From: CAVXFS01 sp963761115
GTDB lineage: Bacteria > Pseudomonadota > Gammaproteobacteria > Burkholderiales > Gallionellaceae
Assembly: GCA_963761115.1 (NCBI GenBank)
Contig: CAVXFS010000004.1
Span: 310,001-374,000, forward strand
Direction of reading: 5' to 3'
Length of the DNA stretch: 64,000 bases
The notes below the pieces were generated by a model, which was not told where the DNA came from, did not search any database, and worked only from the letters and a program-made list of their open reading frames with translations. Numbering within the stretch: position 1 is the stretch's first letter; every line of letters begins with the position of its first letter. Of the stretch, positions 16,357-24,905 are shown in pieces. Made by a program: the position numbers and the translations under genes.

Positions 16357-17436
16357 CTAGGGTTCGGCGTAGAGACGGCCGCGATTGAAGATATGCGTCG
16401 GGTCGAAACTGGCCTTGAGCCGCTGATGGATGGCCAGCAGCGGCGCGGCCAGCGGCTGGAATATCTCGGCATCACGATCGCCGCCGCGGAACACCGTGAC
16501 ATGGCCGCCGGCCAGTTCGACCCGGTGGCGGATCGAGGCGAGGTCCTCGTCGCTGTACAGCCAGCGCTGCGCGCCGCCCCAGTCCAGCAACCATGAGCCC
16601 TCGATCGACAGCGGTGGCGTGGCGGGCTTGACCATGATGCGATACAGCGCGCTGCGGTGACGGAACCAGGGCAATTCGTGCTCGCGCAGCGCATGCCAGA
16701 ATGCGTCTGCATCCGGCACCACATCTCCGGGTATCTTGCTGCGCGCTTCCCGCACGGCTTGAGCGCTGCCGGAGATGCGCACATAGCAGTGTTCGCCGTC
16801 ATAGCACGCGCCGTCGACCGGTTGCGGCTTGCTCAGCAGGCCGCTCATGCTCGCGATCGCTTGCTCCGGGCTGCACTCGAACGCCACGGTGATACTGGCG
16901 GGCGGGCGCGGCAGCACCTTCAGGCTGAGCTCGAGCAAGATGCCCAGCGTGCCATGGGCGCCGGCCATCAGGCGCGACACATCGTAGCCGGCGACGTTCT
17001 TCATCACCTGCCCGCCGAAACGCAGGATCTCGCCGCGGCCGTTCAGCAGCTTGCAGCCGAGCACGAAATCGCGCGCCGAACCACAGTAGGGACGGCGCGG
17101 CCCCGACAACGCGCAGGCGATGGTGCCGCCGAGCGTGGCGCCGGCGCCGAAGTGCGGCGGCTCGAACGCCAGCATCTGGCTGGCTTCGCCCAGCGCGGTT
17201 TCGATCTCCTGCAGCGTGGTGCCGCCGCGCGCGGTCAGCACCAGTTCGCGCGGGTCGTATTCGACGATGCCGCGATGCGTGCTGACATCGATGGATTGCT
17301 CGCTGGTGGCGTAAGCCTGGCCGGTGTTGCCGAGAAAGTTCTTGCTGTCGCCGCCAGTGATGGCCAGCGGCGCCGCGTCCTGCAGCGCATTCAACACCTG
17401 TTGCTGCAATGCAGCGCTGATGTCTTTAGAACTCAT
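16357..17436 (-). CDS. glcE: Glycolate oxidase FAD-binding subunit
   Basis: A 359-residue FAD-binding subunit, shorter than GlcD as is normal. The PCMH-type FAD site is seen in AITGGDSKNFLGNTGQAYAT and PPHFGAGATLGGTIACALSG, followed by the typical FVLGCKLLNGRGEILRFGG and GYDVSRLMAGAHGTLG. Its end, DPTHIFNRGRLY, is the conserved tail of this family. A 198-bp gap filled with palindromic C-rich repeats separates it from glcD. Confidence 0.95.
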   Translation of the reverse strand: MSSKDISAALQQQVLNALQDAAPLAITGGDSKNFLGNTGQAYATSEQSIDVSTHRGIVEYDPRELVLTARGGTTLQEIETALGEASQMLAFEPPHFGAGATLGGTIACALSGPRRPYCGSARDFVLGCKLLNGRGEILRFGGQVMKNVAGYDVSRLMAGAHGTLGILLELSLKVLPRPPASITVAFECSPEQAIASMSGLLSKPQPVDGACYDGEHCYVRISGSAQAVREARSKIPGDVVPDADAFWHALREHELPWFRHRSALYRIMVKPATPPLSIEGSWLLDWGGAQRWLYSDEDLASIRHRVELAGGHVTVFRGGDRDAEIFQPLAAPLLAIHQRLKASFDPTHIFNRGRLYAEP

Positions 17437-17451
17437 CGTGGATTGCCCTCA

Positions 17452-17613
17452 CTTCCTTCCCCATGCAGCGGGGGAGAGCGTAGCGAGGGGGCTGGTTTTC
17501 GCTCCTTCCCCCTTGCAGGGGGAGAGGCGTGGGATGGGGGTAGGGAGGTTAATGTAACGAGGAGGTTGCAGTCTCTACCCCCACCCTAGCCCTCCCCCTG
17601 CAAGGGGGAGGGA
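17452..17613. repeat. Cluster of CCCTCCCCCTTGCA palindromic repeats between glcD and glcE
   Basis: Three related copies are seen: CCTTCCCCATGCAGCGGGGG (17456-17475), CCTTCCCCCTTGCAGGGGGA (17502-17521) followed by GAGGCGTGGGATGGGGGTAG, and the inverted counterpart CTACCCCCACCCTAGCCCTC leading into CCCCTGCAAGGGGGAGG (up to 17613). The last two are mirror images and could pair into a stem of about 40 bp. The module matches the one at 869-913. In the transcript it lies between glcD and glcE and may change their ratio. Confidence 0.75.
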
Positions 17614-17634
17614 ATGTAGTTTTATTCGTACTCA

Positions 17635-19104
17635 TCAAAATCGCTCCAGTTCAGGGTGGGCAAGCTGCCCGTGATGCACATGCATCGCACCGAATTCGGC
17701 GCAGCGCTGCAGCGTCGGCACCGCCTTGCCGGGATTGAGCAGGCCGGACGGATCGAACGCGGCCTTGACGCCATGGAACTGGCTCAGCTCCGCACTCTGG
17801 AACTGCACGCACATCTGGTCGAGCTTTTCCATGCCGACGCCGTGTTCGCCGGTGATGGTGCCGCCGACTTCCACGCACAGCAGCAGGATGCGGCGGCCGA
17901 ATTCCTCGGTGCGTTGCAATTCGCCTTCCTTGTTGGCATCGAACAGGATCAGCGGGTGCAGGTTGCCGTCGCCGGCATGGAACACATTGGCGACCGGCAG
18001 GCCGTATTCCGCCGACATCTCGCTGATGCGGCGCAGCACATGCGGCAACTGGCGGCGCGGGATGGTGCCGTCCATGCAGTAATAATCCGGCGAGAGGCGG
18101 CCCACGGCGGGAAACGCCGACTTGCGGCCCTTCCAGAACAGTTGCCGTTCGGCTTCGTCCACCGCCGTGCGCACCTCGGTGGCACCGCTGGCGGTCAGGA
18201 TCCTGCGCATCGCCATGATGTACTCGGACACTTCGGCATTGGTGCCGTCCAGTTCGCACAGCAGGATCGCCTCGGCATCGCGCGGGTAACCGGCATGCAC
18301 GAAATCCTCGGCCGCCTGGATCGCGAGCTTGTCCATCATCTCGAGTCCGGCGGGAATGATGCCGGCGGCGATGATCGCGCCGACCGCCTCGCCCGCCTTC
18401 ACCACGTCATCGAAAGCTGCGAGCACGACTTGCGCGCGCTCCGGTTTGGGCAGCAGCTTGACGGTCACCTCGACGATGACGCCGAGCATGCCCTCGGAGC
18501 CGCACATCAGCGCCAGCAGGTCGTAACCGGGCGCGTCCAGCGTCTCGGCGCCGATGGTCAGCAACTCGCCTTCCATCGTGACCACTTTCAGCATCAGGAT
18601 GTTGTGCACGGTCAGGCCGTATTTCAGGCAATGCACGCCGCCCGAATTTTCCGCGACGTTGCCGCCGATGGTGCAGGCGATCTGCGACGACGGGTCGGGC
18701 GCGTAATACAGGCCGTATGCCGCCGCCGCTTCGGAGATGGCCAGGTTGCGCACGCCGGGTTGCACGGTCGCCATAGCGTTATGCGGGTCGATGTGCAGGA
18801 TATCCTTGAATTTCGCCAGGCTCAGCAGCACGCCGTCCGCCAGCGGCAGGGCGCCGCCGGACAGGCCGGTGCCCGCGCCGCGCGCTACCACCGGGACTTG
18901 CTGCTGGTGGCACAGGCGCAGGATGTCCTGCACCTGCGCGATGGTTTGCGGCAACACGATCGCCAGCGGCAGTTGCCGGTAGACCGACAGGCCGTCGCAT
19001 TCGAACGGCCGCAGGTCCTCCGTGTCGGTCAACACGGATTCTGCCGGCAACAGGCTGCGCAGTGCACTGGTCAGTGCAGTATTCGATTGTCGGTCATGCG
19101 GCAA
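17635..19104 (-). CDS. glcD: Glycolate oxidase catalytic subunit
   Basis: The 489-residue FAD subunit that oxidises glycolate (and often D-lactate) to the 2-oxo acid. The FAD-binding loop is ARGAGTGLSGGALPLADGVL, with CTIGGNVAENSGGVHCLKYG after it, and the C-terminal cap domain has FHAGDGNLHPLILF and ITGEHGVGMEKL. The frame is open to 19197, but TTG at 19104 is chosen because GGAG lies 5 bases upstream and it gives the normal family length (about 490-500); the extra N-terminal residues look non-coding. It heads the cluster, so the promoter should lie near 19110-19200. Confidence 0.92.
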   Translation of the reverse strand: MPHDRQSNTALTSALRSLLPAESVLTDTEDLRPFECDGLSVYRQLPLAIVLPQTIAQVQDILRLCHQQQVPVVARGAGTGLSGGALPLADGVLLSLAKFKDILHIDPHNAMATVQPGVRNLAISEAAAAYGLYYAPDPSSQIACTIGGNVAENSGGVHCLKYGLTVHNILMLKVVTMEGELLTIGAETLDAPGYDLLALMCGSEGMLGVIVEVTVKLLPKPERAQVVLAAFDDVVKAGEAVGAIIAAGIIPAGLEMMDKLAIQAAEDFVHAGYPRDAEAILLCELDGTNAEVSEYIMAMRRILTASGATEVRTAVDEAERQLFWKGRKSAFPAVGRLSPDYYCMDGTIPRRQLPHVLRRISEMSAEYGLPVANVFHAGDGNLHPLILFDANKEGELQRTEEFGRRILLLCVEVGGTITGEHGVGMEKLDQMCVQFQSAELSQFHGVKAAFDPSGLLNPGKAVPTLQRCAEFGAMHVHHGQLAHPELERF

Positions 19105-19481
19105 GGGGACTCCAACGGCTGGGTTGAACAGGCATAGTAAAATACTCGGGTATAAAATTCCAGAGGCTTCAGTCTGAAGACAGCAAATGCAAGCCACCGG
19201 GTTCGGTGCTTGCGAGGCAATGGTTTTGGGCTCGGGGTGTGGGCTGGTGGATGGTCAGGCAGTGAATTTGCCCGGCGATCTTGATGGACACCAGGCAAGG
19301 ATGGGCAGGTTTAATACGACATCAACAGGCAAACTCTGCAGCGTATCCGAGCGCACGACACCGCAGATCGAGAATCGCCATCGCCAACGATCAGTAACTC
19401 TTGCGAAAGCGCGTACCCTAGGGCAAGGCGGCGCCACAGAAGTTTTACGCAGCGGGACCTTGTGCCCGCAGGTCAAGCAGG
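19105..19481. other. Intergenic stretch without a recognisable gene
   Basis: About 375 bp upstream of glcD and downstream of the small Cys-rich reading frame. Open frames here overlap each other on opposite strands and have no family resemblance. It should contain the promoter of the glcDEF-aminotransferase cluster. Confidence 0.4.
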
Positions 19482-19703
19482 TCAGGGCGCGCCATCCGCC
19501 GGCGCTGCCATGGCCCTGGTCTTGGCAGCTATGTCGGCGTTGTGCGGATGGCGGCAAAAAAACCTGCCGCCAAAGTTGAGCGGGAAATCGCACAATGATC
19601 GCGCTTCGGTCAGGCAATAAAACAGGTCGCCAATCCCGCAATACTCGGCGCTGCAAGTGGAAATATCCGGACACCTCGGCACACCTGTCAACTTGCTGCT
19701 CAT
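19482..19703 (-). CDS. Small cysteine-rich hypothetical protein (73 aa)
   Basis: The ATG at 19703 follows AAAGGGG at about 12 bases. The product has seven cysteines: VPRCPDISTCSAEYCGIGDL, then FYCLTEARSLCDFPLNFGGR, then FFCRHPHNADIA, which suggests metal or disulfide binding. It has no membrane segment. It lies 41 bp behind the DUF2934 gene and would be the last gene of the Crp/Fnr operon. I cannot name a family, but the regular Cys/Pro pattern and the context argue for a real gene. Confidence 0.5.
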   Translation of the reverse strand: MSSKLTGVPRCPDISTCSAEYCGIGDLFYCLTEARSLCDFPLNFGGRFFCRHPHNADIAAKTRAMAAPADGAP

Positions 19704-19744
19704 GATTTCATTGCCCCTTTGTGAACGTCCACTTCGATTCGATC

Positions 19745-20005
19745 TCAGTGGACGTTCACCTGATGAGCGTGGTTGAGGGCAGCATCAACTTCCGCTTCGG
19801 CAGCCAGCCAGTCCGACAGCGGCTCGCCGCCTTCGAAGCCGCGATGCTCGGCGATGTAGTAGGCTGCGACAGCGATCATTTCCTCGCGATCCACACCATT
19901 CCCCCTGGTTCCCCCTGGATTGGCCATTTTCCCCGAACTCTCCCGGTGTGTCGCAGCTTGCACGGAAGCGGATTTCTTTCTTGTTTCAGCAGATGCATGC
20001 GACAT
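19745..20005 (-). CDS. DUF2934 domain protein
   Basis: 86 residues from the ATG at 20005, which has AAAGGGG upstream. The C-terminal half matches DUF2934: DREEMIAVAAYYIAEHRGFE then GGEPLSDWLAAEAEVDAAL. These short helical proteins often occur beside stress or heat-shock genes; their function is unknown. The N-terminal 35 residues are polar and probably disordered. It overlaps the end of the Crp/Fnr gene by 20 bp in another frame, so the two are coupled. Confidence 0.8.
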   Translation of the reverse strand: MSHASAETRKKSASVQAATHRESSGKMANPGGTRGNGVDREEMIAVAAYYIAEHRGFEGGEPLSDWLAAEAEVDAALNHAHQVNVH

Positions 20006-20816
20006 GGTTACCCCTTTCAATTTCAATGTTGCGTTGTTTTAAAGCGCGACTTACCCTGGGAGATGGCAACGGCCTGCCCGATTGCGCGATGTCAATGGGC
20101 ATATCGGGTACAGCGGGAAGCAGGCGATCGAATTCCGCCTTGACCACCTGGTAGCACTCGCAGGCACGCGCTTCCAATCCCTGCCGGTCCAGCACCCTGA
20201 TGTGGCCACGACGGTAATCAATCAATCCCGCGCGCTGCAATTTCCCGGCAGCCTCTGTGATGCCTTCGCGGCGCACGCCCAGCATGCTGGCGATCAATTC
20301 CTGGGTCATGGTCAATTCGTTTCCGGGCAGCCGGTCGAGGATGCGCAGCAGCCAGCGACAAAGTTGCTGGTCCACCGAATGATGCCGGTAGCACACCGCC
20401 GTCTGTGCCACCTGGGTGATCAGCGCCTGGGAATAGCGCAGCAGCAGGTGCAGCAGTGATCCGTTGCGGCTGAACTCCTGTTGTATCAGTGGAGCGCGCA
20501 ACCGGTAGGCGTATCCTGCGCTCTGCACGACCGCCCGATTCGGCATGGTTTTGCCGCCCATGAACAGGGCGACTCCGATGACGCCATCGTTGCCAACCAC
20601 GGCGATTTCGGTCGACGCGCCATTCTCCAGGACGTAAAGCAGCGATATGATGCAATTCACGGGGAAATAGGCGTGATGCAACTCGTCCCCTGACTCATAA
20701 AGGACATTGCCTAGCGGCATATTTACCAGTTCAAGGTGGTCAGACAGGCGCTCATATGCGGTCGCCGGCAGTGCGGCGAGCAGATGGTTTTGTCGCGGGA
20801 AATGCAACTCGATCAT
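19986..20816 (-). CDS. Crp/Fnr family transcriptional regulator
   Basis: A 276-residue regulator from the ATG at 20816 (GGGGG upstream). The cyclic-nucleotide-binding-type beta roll covers about 15-130 (GNVLYESGDELHHAYFPVNC, IAVVGNDGVIGVALFMGG). A winged helix with TQELIASMLGVRREGITEAA forms the DNA-binding part, followed by a long C-terminal tail. The N-terminal cysteines that bind the Fnr 4Fe-4S cluster are missing, so it is not a classical oxygen sensor, and no clear cAMP arginine motif was found. It leads an operon with the DUF2934 and Cys-rich genes and follows a PAS-like gene. The neighbouring FixL/FixJ-like pair recalls FixLJ-FixK circuits. Confidence 0.88.
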   Translation of the reverse strand: MIELHFPRQNHLLAALPATAYERLSDHLELVNMPLGNVLYESGDELHHAYFPVNCIISLLYVLENGASTEIAVVGNDGVIGVALFMGGKTMPNRAVVQSAGYAYRLRAPLIQQEFSRNGSLLHLLLRYSQALITQVAQTAVCYRHHSVDQQLCRWLLRILDRLPGNELTMTQELIASMLGVRREGITEAAGKLQRAGLIDYRRGHIRVLDRQGLEARACECYQVVKAEFDRLLPAVPDMPIDIAQSGRPLPSPRVSRALKQRNIEIERGNHVACIC

Positions 20817-20929
20817 GTGAACCCCCGTGCTGGAAAAATGCTTTTTGCCTGCTGCTGCGGCTGCAGGGTGCTGGATTGTTCCTCGTCTATTTTCAGATTG
20901 CATCGCTTGCAGGCTTTCGAAAATCAAGG

Positions 20930-21340
20930 CTAGCCAACGCCCGCCGCATTGCGGAAAGGCTGCACCATCAGCTTGAGAATCCCATTCTCCGCATTGTCCA
21001 GGTACACGAAATTCAATTTACTTAGAAATGTGTTGCCTTCCCTGTCTTGCGCCGTGAAATGGTGGCCGCAATGGCAAATATAATAAAGCCGCGGATTGAT
21101 CCGGTTTTTCTCAACCAGCACAATATCCGCCAATTGTGGAAACAGACGGGAAATATGCTGCAGAACCAGGTCGCTACGGATAAAGCCAAACAGACTCTCA
21201 CCAGACTTGCTGCAATCGCGAATCATGCCGTCCATGTCCAGCATTAGCGTCGCCGGTTCATGCCATACTGCGTTCGATTTCCCATCAGTCCGTTCCATCT
21301 GAGCAGGGCGGGAAAAGCTCGTCGGTTTCACTTGCAACAT
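20930..21340 (-). CDS. Short PAS-like sensory protein
   Basis: A 136-residue soluble protein preceded by AAAGGAAAG before the ATG at 21340. The middle looks like a PAS core: ATLMLDMDGMIRDCSKSGES then LFGFIRSDLVLQHISRLFP, with a CHCGHHF segment and a final beta region KLNFVYLDNAENGILKLMV. No output domain follows, so it may sense a signal for a partner. It lies 113 bp upstream of the Crp/Fnr gene on the same strand and is divergent from the histidine kinase, with 235 bp between holding both promoters. Confidence 0.65.
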   Translation of the reverse strand: MLQVKPTSFSRPAQMERTDGKSNAVWHEPATLMLDMDGMIRDCSKSGESLFGFIRSDLVLQHISRLFPQLADIVLVEKNRINPRLYYICHCGHHFTAQDREGNTFLSKLNFVYLDNAENGILKLMVQPFRNAAGVG

Positions 21341-21575
21341 GTCTTTCCTTTGCCGGAGTCATTTCGCGTACGCTGGGGTGTTTCGGGCGATAAATATATA
21401 TTTTGCAAGCTACAACAGTTTTGAGGCTGGATAAATACGGGTGAATACATACGTAGAAACACCTATCGCATTTGAAAATCGAACACATTCAAGGCGTAGC
21501 ATGTGAGAATAACTATCATCAAGGATCATCGAAGATGAGCCATGCGGTTGGTGTGCCAACCAAAAAATACCCGAT

Positions 21576-23459
21576 ATGACCAGTACGTTCGAGGAAATAA
21601 GCTTTCGCGCGCTATTCGATGCTGCGGCCGATGCCATGATCATCGTGGACAGCAAGGGTCTTATCGTTCTTGCCAATCCTGCAGTCCAGCAACTGCTGGG
21701 ATATTCCCGGGACGAACTGAATGGTCTGCCCGTTGAGGCCATCATGCCGCAACACTCCCGGGTAAGTCACCGCCAGCACCGCAGAAAATTCTTGCAGGAA
21801 CCGAAGAAACGACCGATGGGTACAGGACTTGAACTTTACGCATTAAGCCGCGAAGGATTGGAACTGCCGGTTGACGTCAGCCTGAGTCCAATAGCGGCCG
21901 GAAACAGCGGGCTCTTTACGCTGGCCACGATCTACGGCATCTCCGGTCGCAAGCAGACACAACAGGAGTTGCATATCAGCGAAGAACGCCTGCGCCTGGC
22001 TGCCGAAGCGGCGCGCTTTGGAACATTTGATGCCGACCTGGCCGCTGGCACGCTGTATTGGTCACCCGAATTGAAGTCGATCATCGGTTTGCCCGCAGAC
22101 GCACCGGCGCCCATTCTGGGAGAGGAGTTCAATTATCTTTACCCGGACGATGCTGAACGCGTACGGGCTTTGCTCAGTTCAGCATATGGATCCCGGGGCA
22201 GCGGCGTAGTCGAGGACGAGCTGCGCATCGTGCGTCCGGACGGCAGCGTGCGCTGGCTGCTGGTCAAAGGCAGGGCCCAGTTTGCCGGCACAGGCGAGGC
22301 GCGCCGGGCGGTGCGTGCCACCGGAGTTGCGCTGGATATTACCGGGCGCAAAAATTCGGAAATGGCACTCAAGGCAAGCGAGGCGCTGTTCAAGACCGTT
22401 GTGGACTCAAGCCCGATCCCTATTGCCATCTCCCGCCTGTCCGACGGAATCTTCATCGAGGCAAACGCGGCATTCCTCGATCTATACGGCTATTCGCGCG
22501 AGGAAGTCATCGGCCATAACAGTGTTGACCTGCATCTGTGGTTTTTTCCGGAGCAGCGCAATAAGATGTATGAATTGCTCAGAAGCACCGGCCAGGCCGG
22601 GATGGCTTTTTCCTTCACCCGGAAGACCGGAAAGGCTGGCTTCGGGATATTCAATGGCGCAAGAATCAAGTTGTTCGGCGAACCTCATGTCATAGGTTTT
22701 CTGCTGGACATGACCGAACGAAGAAAGATGGAAAGAGAAATTCAGGAGCGGCGCAATGAAATGGAGGAATTGCAAAAATTGCATGTCGCCGCCCAGACTG
22801 CGGCGGCCATCGCCCATGATTTGAACCAGCCGTTGCTGGCCATCGCCTCGTACAGCGAGGCTGTGCTGATGCTGTTGCAAGCCGGAAAACCCGACCTCGG
22901 AAAAATCCGCAAAGCGGTCGAGGCAAGCGAGCGGCAAGCTCACCGCGCCGGGCAATCCATCCGCGAATTGCTCGAATTCCTGAGCATCCAGGAATTCCCC
23001 ACCGAGGTTTTTGAATTGAACGGTGAAATCCTTGATATCCTGGATGCTGCACGGTCGGAACATGAATTGCAGTTCCAATCCGTGCTCGTTCTGGAGGAGG
23101 GGCTTCCGCTGGTTCAGGCCAACCGCACCCATGTGCAAAAGGTGCTGCTCAATCTGTTGCACAACGGCATCGAGGCGATGCAGGAAGCCGGCGTGCCGCT
23201 GCCCGCCATCAGCGTGACCGTGCGCACGGTCAAGGACAAAAACGTTGCCCAGGTGACGATTCAGGACAACGGGCCGGGTTTCAGGGATGAGGATGTCCAG
23301 CGTCTGTTCCGCCCCTTCTTCAGCACCAAGGCCGGGGGCATCGGCATGGGGCTGGCCATCAGCCGCTCGCTGGTCGAAGCGAACGGTGGCCAGCTCTGGG
23401 TTGATCCTGAGGAAGGGCCCGGCGCGACTTTCCATCTTACCTTGCCGTTCGCGCCATGA
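21576..23459 (+). CDS. PAS-domain sensor histidine kinase, FixL-like
   Basis: 627 residues, with no transmembrane helix. Three PAS domains are visible: about 8-125 (MIIVDSKGLIVLANPAVQQL), 135-260 (LRLAAEAARFGTFDADLAAG) and 265-385 (VVDSSPIPIAISRLSDGIFI). A kinase core follows with phospho-His in AAAIAHDLNQPLLAIASYSE, the N box LLNLLHNGIEAM, G1 in DNGPGF and G2 in GIGMGLAIS. HDLNQPL is the H-box form of the FixL/DctB group. Whether any PAS binds heme is not decided by sequence alone. The gene overlaps the response regulator by four bases (ATGA at 23456). Confidence 0.92.
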   Translation: MTSTFEEISFRALFDAAADAMIIVDSKGLIVLANPAVQQLLGYSRDELNGLPVEAIMPQHSRVSHRQHRRKFLQEPKKRPMGTGLELYALSREGLELPVDVSLSPIAAGNSGLFTLATIYGISGRKQTQQELHISEERLRLAAEAARFGTFDADLAAGTLYWSPELKSIIGLPADAPAPILGEEFNYLYPDDAERVRALLSSAYGSRGSGVVEDELRIVRPDGSVRWLLVKGRAQFAGTGEARRAVRATGVALDITGRKNSEMALKASEALFKTVVDSSPIPIAISRLSDGIFIEANAAFLDLYGYSREEVIGHNSVDLHLWFFPEQRNKMYELLRSTGQAGMAFSFTRKTGKAGFGIFNGARIKLFGEPHVIGFLLDMTERRKMEREIQERRNEMEELQKLHVAAQTAAAIAHDLNQPLLAIASYSEAVLMLLQAGKPDLGKIRKAVEASERQAHRAGQSIRELLEFLSIQEFPTEVFELNGEILDILDAARSEHELQFQSVLVLEEGLPLVQANRTHVQKVLLNLLHNGIEAMQEAGVPLPAISVTVRTVKDKNVAQVTIQDNGPGFRDEDVQRLFRPFFSTKAGGIGMGLAISRSLVEANGGQLWVDPEEGPGATFHLTLPFAP

Positions 23460-24076
23460 ACACGCAAGTATGGGTATTCGTGGTGGACGATGACGAAGCG
23501 GTGCGGGACTCGCTCGCCATGCTGCTGGAAACTGCCGGATACGAGGCAGCAACGTTTTCCACTGCGCAGGATTTTCTCGACGCTTGTCCGCTCGATATCA
23601 TGGGATGCATCATTCTCGACGTGAGCATGCCGGGTATGGACGGGCCGCAACTTCAGGAAGAGTTGGCGCGGCGCGGCGTGGGGCTGCCGGTGATCTTCCT
23701 TTCCGGCCATGGCACCATTCCGGCTACGGTGCGCGCAATCAAGGCAGGCGCGCTGGACTTCCTCACCAAACCGGTGGATGGAGCGGTACTGCTGGATCGT
23801 GTGCGCACTGCCCTGGAACAATGTTCAGTCAGGCGGGAACAGGAACAGTTATACCAGTCCATCGCCACGCGGCTGGCCACGCTCAGCGAACGCGAACGCG
23901 AAGTGATGGCGCTGGCCATAGCGGGACACACCAGCAAGGAAATCGCGCAGCGTCTTGCCATCAGTTTTCGCACGGTGGAAATTCATCGCGCCCACGTCAT
24001 GCAGAAAACCGGCTCCTCCAACCTGCTCGAACTAGCCCGCATCGCCGCAATGTTTGAGTCGCACCTGCCGCCGTAG
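23456..24076 (+). CDS. FixJ-like two-component response regulator (REC-LuxR HTH)
   Basis: 206 residues. Residues 1-120 are the receiver: VFVVDDDEAVRDSLAMLLET, phospho-Asp in GCIILDVSMPGMDGPQ, the switch Thr/Ser in VIFLSGHGTI and Lys in DFLTKPVDG. A LuxR-type helix-turn-helix follows (TLSEREREVMALAIAGHTSK then EIAQRLAISFRTVEIHRAHV). It is coupled to the FixL-like kinase by an ATGA overlap, so the pair is certain. Targets are unknown; the divergent Crp/Fnr operon and the nitroreductase gene 93 bp downstream are the first candidates. Confidence 0.94.
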   Translation: MNTQVWVFVVDDDEAVRDSLAMLLETAGYEAATFSTAQDFLDACPLDIMGCIILDVSMPGMDGPQLQEELARRGVGLPVIFLSGHGTIPATVRAIKAGALDFLTKPVDGAVLLDRVRTALEQCSVRREQEQLYQSIATRLATLSEREREVMALAIAGHTSKEIAQRLAISFRTVEIHRAHVMQKTGSSNLLELARIAAMFESHLPP

Positions 24077-24169
24077 TCCATGCCGAACCAGCATACGTAC
24101 TCATACTGATTTCCCCGGAGCCGGTTTGATGCTAGCGTAGTGCATCGGATTTCAGGAGGGTTTGAGATC

Positions 24170-24769
24170 ATGGCTCCGCATACCAGAGTGAAACCGCAAA
24201 AAAAGGATTTGTTCGAAACCATGCTTGCGCGGCACTCGGTGCGCGCCTATGCGCCGGTCGAACTTGACCGCAAGACCGTGCAAACGCTGCTGGAAGCCGC
24301 CGTACGCGCGCCTACTGCCATGCATGAGGAGCCATGGGCATTCCTGGTCATCCAGGACAGGCAGGTGCTCAGGCAATTATCCGCTCGCGCCAAACCGTTG
24401 TTCATCGAATGGCTGCATCGCTCCCACCAGGCAGTAGGGCATGCACTCGACGCTTTCTCCGATCCGGACTTCAACCTGTTTCATGGCGCAGGCACGCTCA
24501 TCGTCATCTGCGCCAAACCATCCGGTCCTTTTGTGGAAGCCGACTGTTGGCTGGCAGCGGAAAACCTGATGCTGGCGGCCTGTGCCATGGGGCTGGGCAG
24601 TTGCGTCATCGGCTCTGCCGTTGCAGCGCTGAACACGCCGGTGATGAAGGAAATGCTCCACATCCCGACCGAATACAACGCGGTGGCGCCGATCATCGTG
24701 GGCGTGCCGGATGGAGAGACCGCTGCCACCTCAAGGAAGGAGCCCCTGATACTTGGCTGGAAGCACTGA
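24170..24769 (+). CDS. Nitroreductase family protein
   Basis: A 199-residue flavin enzyme of the NfsB/Nox fold. The FMN-binding start is FETMLARHSVRAYAPVELDR, followed by LLEAAVRAPTAMHEEPWAFL, with GAGTLIVICAKPSG and AENLMLAACAMGLGSCVIGS in the second half. Such proteins reduce quinones, nitro groups or other electron acceptors with NAD(P)H. ATG 24170 is chosen because CAGGAGGG is 11 bases upstream; a GTG at 24140 is possible. A position after the FixLJ-like pair suggests regulation by it, as with universal-stress and nitroreductase genes in redox regulons. Confidence 0.9.
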   Translation: MAPHTRVKPQKKDLFETMLARHSVRAYAPVELDRKTVQTLLEAAVRAPTAMHEEPWAFLVIQDRQVLRQLSARAKPLFIEWLHRSHQAVGHALDAFSDPDFNLFHGAGTLIVICAKPSGPFVEADCWLAAENLMLAACAMGLGSCVIGSAVAALNTPVMKEMLHIPTEYNAVAPIIVGVPDGETAATSRKEPLILGWKH

Positions 24770-24905
24770 ACCCGACGATTGGTGAGCCCGCACGAATGAT
24801 TCTGCAAGCGCGCTTATGCTGCGGCGAATGCATTGGGGATGACAAGGAGACGATCCTGCATCTAGCGGGGTCAGAGTCAAGCAAACGAGCGAGGAGGAAA
24901 ATAAA

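Noticed and set aside
15172..16596. 474-codon plus-strand frame across glcF and glcE
   Set aside because: Antisense to two well-supported genes with conserved motifs; no recognisable domains.
17656..19137. 493-codon open frame on the plus strand
   Set aside because: It lies entirely over glcD on the other strand and has the same low-complexity character as other antisense frames.
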